Below are positions 26,139 to 33,601 of a stretch of DNA of 64,000 bases, piece after piece. Numbering within the stretch: position 1 is the first letter of the stretch; the number at the start of each line of letters is the position of its first letter. The notes under the pieces are model-generated. The model did no database searches. It saw only the letters and a list, made by a program, of their open reading frames with translations, and had not been told where the DNA came from. Position numbers and translations under genes: made by a program. The stretch is from the NCBI GenBank assembly GCA_021813745.1, contig JAKAJO010000007.1, positions 41,208 through 105,207 on the forward strand. The letters are read 5' to 3'. This stretch comes from Acidobacteriota bacterium (lineage in GTDB: Bacteria > Acidobacteriota > Terriglobia > Terriglobales > Acidobacteriaceae).

Positions 26139-27572
26139 TTACCGAAGGACGGCGGATAGAACCAGAGTGCCAAGAAATCCAACAACGGAGAGCACAGTTT
26201 CCAGAATGGTCCAGGTCGTAAAGGTTTCCTTCATATCGAGATTGAAAAAGGACTGAATCATCCAGAAGCCCGGGTCATTGACCTGCGAGAAGATGAGCGA
26301 GCCTGTGCCTGTGGCCAGAACTAATAGCTCCGGCCGGACGCCGAGGTGATCCGCCATCGGCGCCAGAATTCCGGAAGCAACGGCCATGGCCACGGTGGCT
26401 GAACCCATGGAGACGCGGACGACCGCAGCCAGCAACCATGCCAGGACCAGCGGCGGCATGTGTGCGCTGAGGGCAAGCGAGACTGTGGCCTGCGCGGCGC
26501 CGGAGTCCCGCAGGATTCCACTGAGGCCTCCGGCAGCGGACAGAATGAGGAGCACGTTGGCAATGGGCTCAAAGGACTCTCCAGTCAGTCTGCGCAACAA
26601 CTCGCGGCCGTGGTGGCGGCCAGTCTGAATGTGTGGGCCCAGGGTGACGAGGGCCATGAGGACACCAAGAAGAAGGGCAACATCGGGGCTGCCTACGAAA
26701 TGAAGCACTTGATTGGAACGCAGGCCTGGTGTGGCGAGAATATCGGCCCAACTGCCGAGGAAGATAAGAGCAATCGGAAGCAAAACTGCAGCGGCGGCGC
26801 GGATCGGCCCAGCTGGCGCCGGAGTTGGCCCTACTGGCGCCGTAGAGAGCTCGGCTTCCGCGAGGAGTTGCGGCTCAAAGATCACGAGCGCATCGTCCAT
26901 CAAAGCTGCCGATGCTGCAGCGAGTTCTCCTGACCTGAGGCGGCCGAGAAACCATCCAAGCACTGGCCCTGCCATGATGCCTGCAGGCAAAGCGACCAGC
27001 AGGCCAAGAAGAATGGTGCGGCCCATGTCCGCGTGGTATTGCACCACTGCAAGCATGGCGGCGGGATGCGGGGGAAGGGTGCCATGCACAATGGAAAGTC
27101 CTGCAAGCAGGGGAATGCCGACCAGGATCGGCGTCTTGCCGCTGCGTCGTGCTGCTGCGGCGACAATTGGCATCATCAGGACGAGGCCAACCTCAAAGAA
27201 AACAGGGAGACCAACGAGCAATCCGAGGCCCAGCAAAGCCCAGGGCAGACCGCGTTCCCCGCAGCGATCGACAAGGGCTCGCCCCAGAGCCGCTGCTCCG
27301 CCGGAACTTGCAAGGAGACGGCCGAGGATTGCCCCCAGGCCGAGAATCATCGCAATGTGCCCCATCAGCCCGCCGACACCGTTCGCGAAGGAGACAGGCA
27401 CCTTGCTCAGGGGCATGTGCGCAATGATTCCCAGTCCGAATGCCGATGCTGCCAATGCCAGCGCTGGATGCAGCCTGAGCCTTGCAATAAGAACCACGAG
27501 TGCGACGACCGTCGCAGCGGCGCAAAGCAGCAGATACCAGCTGGGAGGGGGCACGAGAGCTGCAAGTGGCAC
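26139..27572 (-). CDS. Gluconate:H+ symporter family permease (GntP-like)
   Basis: A 477-residue, very hydrophobic inner-membrane protein of the GntP family with about 12-14 predicted helices. Family landmarks include FGLGIIAHMPLSKVPVSFANGVGG near the N-terminus, GLPVFFEVGLVLMMPI, the loop LSIVHGTLPPHPAAM and LLVLATGTGSLIFSQVNDPGFWMI near the C-terminus. It probably imports gluconate or a related sugar acid; the exact ligand is not readable. The GTG start at 27572 has no Shine-Dalgarno site, and AATAAT (complement of 27579-27584) ends 6 nt before it, consistent with a leaderless transcript. It is divergent from fba. Confidence 0.9.
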   Translation of the reverse strand: MPLAALVPPPSWYLLLCAAATVVALVVLIARLRLHPALALAASAFGLGIIAHMPLSKVPVSFANGVGGLMGHIAMILGLGAILGRLLASSGGAAALGRALVDRCGERGLPWALLGLGLLVGLPVFFEVGLVLMMPIVAAAARRSGKTPILVGIPLLAGLSIVHGTLPPHPAAMLAVVQYHADMGRTILLGLLVALPAGIMAGPVLGWFLGRLRSGELAAASAALMDDALVIFEPQLLAEAELSTAPVGPTPAPAGPIRAAAAVLLPIALIFLGSWADILATPGLRSNQVLHFVGSPDVALLLGVLMALVTLGPHIQTGRHHGRELLRRLTGESFEPIANVLLILSAAGGLSGILRDSGAAQATVSLALSAHMPPLVLAWLLAAVVRVSMGSATVAMAVASGILAPMADHLGVRPELLVLATGTGSLIFSQVNDPGFWMIQSFFNLDMKETFTTWTILETVLSVVGFLGTLVLSAVLR

Positions 27573-27763
27573 GGAGGGATTATTCCATAGTGCGCCAACG
27601 GTTCGTCTCGATGGAAATGAGATGTGCCATCCAGCACATTTTCTGATTGTCTCTGTCTGCTACCATATAGATGATTGCAGCTCCTGCCGCCTCAAGGGCT
27701 GATTTCCCGCCACTGAGGATCCGAGCGAACAGGCGGCCGGACCAACCCAGAAGGAGAATTCCT

Positions 27764-28810
27764 ATGCCATTAGTCTCCATGCGGCAGCTCCTCGACGAGG
27801 CCGCCAAGGGCGGATACGGCGTCGGCGCATTCAACGTCAATGATATGGAACAGATTCAGGCCATCATGATGGCGGCGCGTGAGACCAAGTCGCCCGTGAT
27901 TGTCCAGGCCAGCCGGGGCGCACGCGCCTTCGCTGAGGATCTTTACCTTTTCCGCCTTATTGAGGCGGCTGCTGAACTCAACCCCGACATTCCCATCGCC
28001 ATGCATCAGGACCATGGCAACAGCTTCGAAACCTGCAAGAGCGCCATCGCTCTTGGCTACACATCGGTCATGATGGATGGCTCACTCAAAGAAGACGGCA
28101 AGACGCCGTCCACCTTTGAAGAGAATGTGGAAGTCACCCGTCGCGTCGTCGATTACGCCCACGAGCGTGGCGTCACTGTGGAAGGCGAAATCGGAGTTCT
28201 GGGCGGCGTAGAAGACGGCCATGGCGCGGGCGGCACAGGCCTTGAGCACATTACTGATCCGGATCAGGCCGTTGAGTTTGCCGAGCGCACCGGCGTCGAT
28301 GCCCTTGCCATTGCCATCGGCACCAGCCATGGCGCCTATAAATTCACTAAAAAGCCGGATGGCTCTGTTCTCAAGATGGATGTCCTCATCAAGATTCACA
28401 AAATGCTGCCTAAGACCCACCTGGTAATGCACGGCAGTTCGTCGGTGCCGAAGGAATTGCAGGACATCGTTAACCAGTACGGCGGCAAGCTGAAGCCGAC
28501 CTGGGGAGTGCCCGTAGAAGAGATTCAGCTTGGCATCAAGAACGGCGTCCGCAAAGTCAATGTTGACACGGACAACCGCCTCGCCATCACTGGCGCTATT
28601 CGCAAGGTCTTTGCGGAGACGCCCGAGAAGTTCGACCCGCGGGATTACCTGAAGCCGGCCCGCGAAGCAATGGCTAAGGTGGTTGCACAGCGCATGCGTG
28701 AGTTCGGCCAGGCTGGCCACGCAGGCGACTACAAGCCGATCTCCATCGATGCGATTGCCAAGGGCTACAAGGACGGCTCGTTGAGCACTCGCCCGCTGGT
28801 GTCCAAGTAA
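27764..28810 (+). CDS. fba: Fructose-bisphosphate aldolase, class II
   Basis: A zinc-dependent aldolase of glycolysis and gluconeogenesis that interconverts fructose 1,6-bisphosphate with DHAP and glyceraldehyde 3-phosphate. The 348-residue protein shows the substrate/zinc segment [19 protein letters not shown], then [15 protein letters not shown] and the zinc-binding VMHGSSSVP. The phosphate-binding [20 protein letters not shown] follows. Length and motifs match the Calvin-cycle subtype (CbbA-like) group of class II aldolases. AAGGAG lies 8 nt upstream of ATG 27764, which decides the start. A good intrinsic terminator follows. Confidence 0.96.
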   Translation: MPLVSMRQLLDEAAKGGYGVGAFNVNDMEQIQAIMMAARETKSPVIVQASRGARAFAEDLYLFRLIEAAAELNPDIPIAMHQDHGNSFETCKSAIALGYTSVMMDGSLKEDGKTPSTFEENVEVTRRVVDYAHERGVTVEGEIGVLGGVEDGHGAGGTGLEHITDPDQAVEFAERTGVDALAIAIGTSHGAYKFTKKPDGSVLKMDVLIKIHKMLPKTHLVMHGSSSVPKELQDIVNQYGGKLKPTWGVPVEEIQLGIKNGVRKVNVDTDNRLAITGAIRKVFAETPEKFDPRDYLKPAREAMAKVVAQRMREFGQAGHAGDYKPISIDAIAKGYKDGSLSTRPLVSK

Positions 28811-28826
28811 CAGAAAGTCGAGTGGA

Positions 28827-28868
28827 AAACAACAGGGCCGCGTACTTCTGTGCGCGGCCCTGTTGTTT
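28827..28868 (+). terminator. Rho-independent terminator of fba
   Basis: Arms AAACAACAGGGCCGCG and CGCGGCCCTGTTGTTT pair perfectly over 16 bp around a 10-nt loop. The stem begins with an A-tract and ends in a T-rich tail, 16 nt past the fba stop. Confidence 0.88.
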
Positions 28869-29015
28869 CCGGACAACTGCTTGTCACAATCGCGAATGGA
28901 ATAGAACAGCATCGTATGGTTGAATCGGCTACGATGATCATGCGCTCCGGTGGATTTCCGATCGGCGAGGGAACGATCCCGTTCGCTTGTTCACAATGGT
29001 GAAGAAAGAGATCGC

Positions 29016-29633
29016 ATGAATGGGAGCGCGATCAGGATCATGGCGAAGCAATTGCAATATCATGCCGCGCGTCACATCTCTCCAGAGACGGCGAAAGATC
29101 CGTATCTGAGGCCGGCATTTTCAGTCAAGAATCGCCTGCTTCGGTTGGTCTGGAACGTGACCTGGATGTTGCTCTATCGAATCTCCCCACGTCCCATGCA
29201 CGGTTGGCGCACAATGCTGCTCCGGATTTTTGGTGCTCAAATGGGACCAAATTGCCATTTTTATCCGGGATCACGAGTCTGGGCGCCCTGGAATCTTATC
29301 TGCGCCGATCAGGTGACGGCAGGAGATGGTGCTGAAATCTATAACCCGGCTCCAATGCGATTCGGCAGTCATGCCATCGTGTCGCAGGGCGCATATCTCT
29401 GCGGTGCGACACATGATTTTGATGACCCGGCCTTTCCTTTGCTGGCATACTCGATGGATGTGGGAGCCTATGCCTGGATCTGTGCGAAGGCGTGCGTAAG
29501 CCCGGGAGTCAACATCGGGGAGGGCGCGGTACTTGGACTCGCCTCGGTTGCAACCCACGATCTTGAGGCCTGGGGCGTGTATGCCGGAGTTCCTGCCACC
29601 AAGGTGAAGGAACGAAAGCGGCAAGAGAAATAG
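29016..29633 (+). CDS. WcaF-like acyltransferase (left-handed beta-helix)
   Basis: A 205-residue transferase with hexapeptide-repeat character (NCHFYPGSRVWAPWNLICAD, GDGAEIYNPAPMRFGSHAIVSQGAYLCG, VNIGEGAVLGLASVATHDLE). The order and the segment GATHDFDDPAFPLL match putative colanic-acid acetyltransferase WcaF and related exopolysaccharide acyltransferases. It should transfer an acetyl or other acyl group from CoA to a hydroxyl or amine. The C-terminus GVYAGVPATKVKERK is the usual family ending. ATG 29016 is the best-placed start, with AAGAGA upstream; 29040 is an alternative. It is 370 nt upstream of the carbamoyltransferase-NRPS-PKS genes on the same strand and may tailor their product, but separate function in polysaccharide modification is equally possible. 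Confidence 0.83.
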   Translation: MNGSAIRIMAKQLQYHAARHISPETAKDPYLRPAFSVKNRLLRLVWNVTWMLLYRISPRPMHGWRTMLLRIFGAQMGPNCHFYPGSRVWAPWNLICADQVTAGDGAEIYNPAPMRFGSHAIVSQGAYLCGATHDFDDPAFPLLAYSMDVGAYAWICAKACVSPGVNIGEGAVLGLASVATHDLEAWGVYAGVPATKVKERKRQEK

Positions 29634-30003
29634 GTCAGAGGACTCGGCAGATCGGCAAAGGGCTTCCCGGAATCACTGCGGCGATTCGAGCATAGATATT
29701 TGATCTGTTGAATCAAAATTTTCGTATGACACTCAGCATCTGAGGTTTTCGGGAGATGACACTCGTAGAGCGCAATGCGGGGAGCTTGCCCAATAGCAGC
29801 GGATGTTTGATCGACTTGCGATGCACCGAAGCTTTCCTGTGCGGTATGGGCAATGGTCGGAAGCCAATGACACGAAAGTGATAAGGTCACTGCATGTCCG
29901 TGAATGTAAAACTACATTTGAGCCATGCGGGCTTCCGTCCCCCGAGCCGTCTCGCGGCCCGCTCAGGATTAGAGTTTTTCCCGTTTGCCTTGGAAGGTTA
30001 GAA
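29634..30003 (+). promoter_or_regulatory. Upstream region of the carbamoyltransferase-NRPS-PKS genes
   Basis: 370 bp without a supported gene; most likely holds the promoter of the three-gene unit. A 9-bp direct repeat ATGACACTC occurs at 29726-29734 and 29756-29764, exactly 30 bp apart, and a third partial copy ATGACAC is at 29867-29873. A small dyad TTTGAT-N7-ATCAAA lies at about 29699-29717. The repeats could be operator half-sites. GGAAGG at the end is the ribosome site for the next gene. Confidence 0.45.
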
Positions 30004-31764
30004 ATGAAAATTATTGGTATCAGTGGCCTGGAAAACGCCGTACCCTTCAAAATGGCAAAATGGCCTGGACTGGACGAGCGCGAATACCGTATTGCCCAGG
30101 GGATGGATGCCGCAGCCGCACTGATTGTGGATGGAAGAGTCGTTGCAGCTGCTGAACAGGAGCGCTTCTCGCGGAAGAAGCACACGGGAAGCTTTCCCAT
30201 CGACGCAATTCATTTTTGCCTGCAAAAAGCGGGCCTCTCCATCTGCGAAATCGATGAAATCGCGCACGGGTTCGACTACGCACCCTATCGATCGCTTTAT
30301 GCGCAGGATCCTGTGTCTGAAGAGTTGTACCAGACAGTCTTTTCGCGGGAAGCCCTCATTGCACAGGTAAGACGCGAACTGCCCGGTTTCCCGGAAGAGA
30401 GAGTCATCTCTGTCGGACACCACCTTGCGCATGCCGCCAGTGCAGCCTTTGTTTCCGGTTGGGATGAATGCCTTGTGGTCGTCAACGATGCAATGGGCGA
30501 AGTAGAGAGCCTTAGTATCTACACCTTCACCAACGGAACCCTGAAGAAGCTACGCACGGTCGGTGCAAATGACTCGATCGGCGTCTTGTACTCGCTCGTA
30601 ACTCTTCATTTGGGATTCGATTTCAATTCCGATGAGTACAAAATCATGGGGCTCGCGCCTTATGGCAATCCGGCAAAATATCGCTCATTCTTTGAGAAGG
30701 TTGTGGAGCTTCGCGACGATGGCACCATTCGTATCCCGATTCTGAAGATGAACCAGACGCGAGCAGAGCGGGAAAGCTATCTTGCGACGCGAGCCTGGCT
30801 CGACGAAAATCTCGTCCCTCGTCGCCAGGCGAATCAGTCCGTCAATAGTGTCCATGAAGATGTGGCCGCCGCGCTGCAGGAATGTCTGGAGCGCGTGGTC
30901 CTGCATGTTTGCGAGCACTTTGGCAAGCAGACCGGGATGCGTCGCATTGCGCTGGCCGGTGGTGTCGCATTGAACTGCACCGCAAACGGTAAGCTTGTCC
31001 GATCACGACTTTTTGATGAAGTGTTCATCCAGCCGGTCGCGGGTGATGATGGTACGGCGCTTGGGGCGGCGCTGTATCGTGCTTCTCTGCGTGATCCATT
31101 ACCCCAGAGCCGGATGCCCGTTCCACTGCTGGGCCCTGCGTATGGAGACGCTGCTATTGAAACGGCGCTCCGTCACTTCGACGGCAGAATCGAATGGAAG
31201 AAGCTGGAGTCACCGGCCGCCACCTTTGGCGCGGCGGCTCGGTTGATCGCCGCAGGACGTGTAATCGCATGGTTTCGCGGGAGAATGGAGTATGGTCCAC
31301 GGGCACTGGGAGGACGAAGCATTCTTGCCGATCCAAGCCACCCGGAGATGCGCGACCGCATCAACGCCATGGTGAAGAAGCGCGAGGCATTCCGCCCGTT
31401 TGCACCTGCCTGCGCAATGGAAGAAGCGCATCGCTGGTTCGAAGTCGCTCCAGATACCGATTTACCCTATATGATTTCGATCGTGGATGTGCGCCCGGAG
31501 TTTCGCGCATCGTTCCCGGCTATCACTCACGTCAATGGCTCGGCAAGGTTGCAGACGGTCTCGGCAAAAGACAATCCGGATTTTCATTCGCTATTGCGTG
31601 CCGTTGGAGAAGTAACTGGATGCCCGATGGTGTTGAATACAAGCTTCAACGTGAAGGGACAGCCCATCGTAAATACGCCGGATGAAGCCATTGAGACGTT
31701 CCTTGGCACCGGTATCGAAGATTTATTCCTGGAGGACTACTATGTCAGCCGTTGCGGAGCATGA
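30004..31764 (+). CDS. Carbamoyltransferase, NodU/TobZ/CmcH family
   Basis: A 586-residue O-carbamoyltransferase of the NodU family. These enzymes use carbamoyl phosphate and ATP to make carbamoyl-adenylate and then transfer the carbamoyl group to a hydroxyl (sometimes amine) of a natural product. The N-terminal Kae1/actin-like part starts with KIIGISGLENAVPF and has the metal-binding HHLAH (H139, H140, H143) followed by WDECLVVVNDAMGE. The nucleotide segment is LAGGVALNCTANGKL. The C-terminal domain has MEYGPRALGGRSILADP and KKREAFRPFAPA, then VLNTSFNVKGQPIV. ATG 30004 follows GGAAGG. Its end overlaps the start of the adenylation-PCP gene by 23 bp, so the two are translationally coupled. Confidence 0.93.
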   Translation: MKIIGISGLENAVPFKMAKWPGLDEREYRIAQGMDAAAALIVDGRVVAAAEQERFSRKKHTGSFPIDAIHFCLQKAGLSICEIDEIAHGFDYAPYRSLYAQDPVSEELYQTVFSREALIAQVRRELPGFPEERVISVGHHLAHAASAAFVSGWDECLVVVNDAMGEVESLSIYTFTNGTLKKLRTVGANDSIGVLYSLVTLHLGFDFNSDEYKIMGLAPYGNPAKYRSFFEKVVELRDDGTIRIPILKMNQTRAERESYLATRAWLDENLVPRRQANQSVNSVHEDVAAALQECLERVVLHVCEHFGKQTGMRRIALAGGVALNCTANGKLVRSRLFDEVFIQPVAGDDGTALGAALYRASLRDPLPQSRMPVPLLGPAYGDAAIETALRHFDGRIEWKKLESPAATFGAAARLIAAGRVIAWFRGRMEYGPRALGGRSILADPSHPEMRDRINAMVKKREAFRPFAPACAMEEAHRWFEVAPDTDLPYMISIVDVRPEFRASFPAITHVNGSARLQTVSAKDNPDFHSLLRAVGEVTGCPMVLNTSFNVKGQPIVNTPDEAIETFLGTGIEDLFLEDYYVSRCGA

Positions 31765-33592
31765 GCGATACGGCCCGGTAGTCGATTATCCGCGCGACAT
31801 CACAGTCGCTGAAGCCTTCATTCAGCAGGCTATGCGGACTCCGGATGCGGTCGCAGTCGTTGCTGGTACAACCAGCCTCTGCTACCGGGATCTGGACGCG
31901 CGTTCGGGAGTCCTGGCAGCGTGTTTAAAGCGGCAGGGAGTGGAACCAGGTTCGCTGGTGGGACTTTCTGTGGAGCGGAATGCCGATCTCATCACAGCCA
32001 TGCTCGGTATTCTGAAAGCGGGCGGCGCCTATGTACCACTCGACCCCTCTTACCCGCGGGAGCGCCTGGCGTGGATCATTGAAGACTCCGCTATGAAGGT
32101 GTTGCTCGCCACGTCCCGCACACAGAGTCAACTCCCGACTCTGCCGAGCGGACCGGCTGTGGTTCTGACCGATGAGGCTTCGGGACAGCTTGAACCGATT
32201 GGTGCAACGGGCTCCTCCACGGATCTGGCGTATGTAACCTATACATCGGGCTCAACCGGCAAGCCCAAAGGGGTGATGATCGAACATCGCAACGTGCTGA
32301 ATTTCTTTGCCGCAATGGACCAGATCCTGGGCACGTCATATGGTGTTTGGCTCGCTGTAACCAGCATTTCGTTCGACATATCAGTTCTAGAACTCTTGTG
32401 GACGCTGACCCGTGGCTTTACGGTCGTTCTGCATGGTGAGGATGGTTGGTCCGACATGGCAGATGAGATCCAGCGTCACGGCGTCACGCATCTGCAGATG
32501 ACACCGTCCCTCGCTAGGCTGATGATGTTGGACACTCGAGCTTTCGCCTCTCTCGGAGGGCTCAGTAAGGTACTTCTAGGTGGAGAAGCGGTTCCGTCTT
32601 CCCTGATTCGAAAGCTGCGCCAGGTCTTTCACGGCGAGATACTCAACATGTATGGCCCGACAGAAACAACCGTGTGGTCAACCTGCGGCCGTGTGGAAGA
32701 GCCCGGCACCACCGTTCCAATCGGAACACCGATCGCAAACACGCAGGTCTACCTGCTGGACGAGGCATTGCAACCGGTCCCGCAAGGGGAACCTGGGGAA
32801 CTGTTTATCGGTGGAGATGGAGTGGCACGGGGATATCTCAACCGACCCGAGCTAACGACGGAACGATTTCTCAACCTGCCTGCATGCAAAGGGCGTCGTG
32901 TTTATCGCACGGGAGATCTGGTGAAGATTCGTCCGGACGGAGGCTTGGACTTTCTCGGAAGGAATGATTACCAGATCAAATTGCGTGGGCACCGCATTGA
33001 GCCGGGAGAGATCGAGGCGGTGCTGGAGCAGATGCCTGGAATTCGCCAGGCGGTTATCGTTCTGCGCGAAGACCGGCAAGGCGACCCTCGTCTCGTAGCG
33101 TATGTCGTTCCAGAGGCACCGGTACAAGTCCGGGGATCCAGCCTTCGCACCGCGCTCGCGGAGCGCCTTCCGGAATTCATGGTCCCCTCCGCTATTGTGC
33201 TTTTGCCGCATCTTCCAATGACGGATAACGGAAAAATTGATCGCAAAGCCCTGCTCAACATGCTACCCCCGCAGGCGGATCCAGTCGATCATGATGGGTA
33301 TTCGAAAGAGTCCCGCCATGGATTGGGTGAGTTGGTCGCACGCATTTGGCAGGATGCACTCGGCGTTGGCGCATTTTCTCACGATGAGAATTTCTTCGAT
33401 CTTGGCGCCCACTCATTGACGGTGGCAGAGGTCCATTCCAGATTGCAGGAGGAGTTAAGTCGGGAAATTTCACTCGTCGATTTGTTTCAGTTTCCTACCA
33501 TCAACGCGCTCACTGCGCATCTGGAAGGGACTGCTGTGAATGAGGGAAATTCAGATCGAGCGCAGCGTCGTCGGCTCGCTCGCCAACGCTAG
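31742..33592 (+). CDS. NRPS adenylation-peptidyl carrier didomain protein, predicted glycine-activating
   Basis: A 616-residue stand-alone loading protein. The adenylation domain (about 20-525) has YTSGSTGKPKGV (A3), FDISVLELLW (A4, D212), MYGPTETT (A5), YRTGDLV (A7), LGRNDYQIKLRGHRIEPGEIE (A7-A8 region) and NGKIDRK (A10). Reading the ten specificity positions by alignment to GrsA-Phe gives D-I-L-Q-L-G-M-V-W-K, two residues from the classic glycine code. The carrier domain (540-600) ends in FFDLGAHSL with S558 as the phosphopantetheine site; alanine replaces the usual second glycine. There is no condensation domain. GGAGG 6 nt before ATG 31742 sets the start. The PKS begins 9 nt after its stop, so the aminoacyl-PCP likely primes the PKS ketosynthase. 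Confidence 0.92.
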   Translation: MSAVAEHERYGPVVDYPRDITVAEAFIQQAMRTPDAVAVVAGTTSLCYRDLDARSGVLAACLKRQGVEPGSLVGLSVERNADLITAMLGILKAGGAYVPLDPSYPRERLAWIIEDSAMKVLLATSRTQSQLPTLPSGPAVVLTDEASGQLEPIGATGSSTDLAYVTYTSGSTGKPKGVMIEHRNVLNFFAAMDQILGTSYGVWLAVTSISFDISVLELLWTLTRGFTVVLHGEDGWSDMADEIQRHGVTHLQMTPSLARLMMLDTRAFASLGGLSKVLLGGEAVPSSLIRKLRQVFHGEILNMYGPTETTVWSTCGRVEEPGTTVPIGTPIANTQVYLLDEALQPVPQGEPGELFIGGDGVARGYLNRPELTTERFLNLPACKGRRVYRTGDLVKIRPDGGLDFLGRNDYQIKLRGHRIEPGEIEAVLEQMPGIRQAVIVLREDRQGDPRLVAYVVPEAPVQVRGSSLRTALAERLPEFMVPSAIVLLPHLPMTDNGKIDRKALLNMLPPQADPVDHDGYSKESRHGLGELVARIWQDALGVGAFSHDENFFDLGAHSLTVAEVHSRLQEELSREISLVDLFQFPTINALTAHLEGTAVNEGNSDRAQRRRLARQR

Positions 33593-33601
33593 AGAGACTC
33601 C

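Noticed and set aside
29756..29880. Short open frame starting at 29756 before the carbamoyltransferase
   Set aside because: The only G-rich stretch abuts the ATG without spacing and the peptide resembles nothing; the ATG belongs to a repeated ATGACACTC box.
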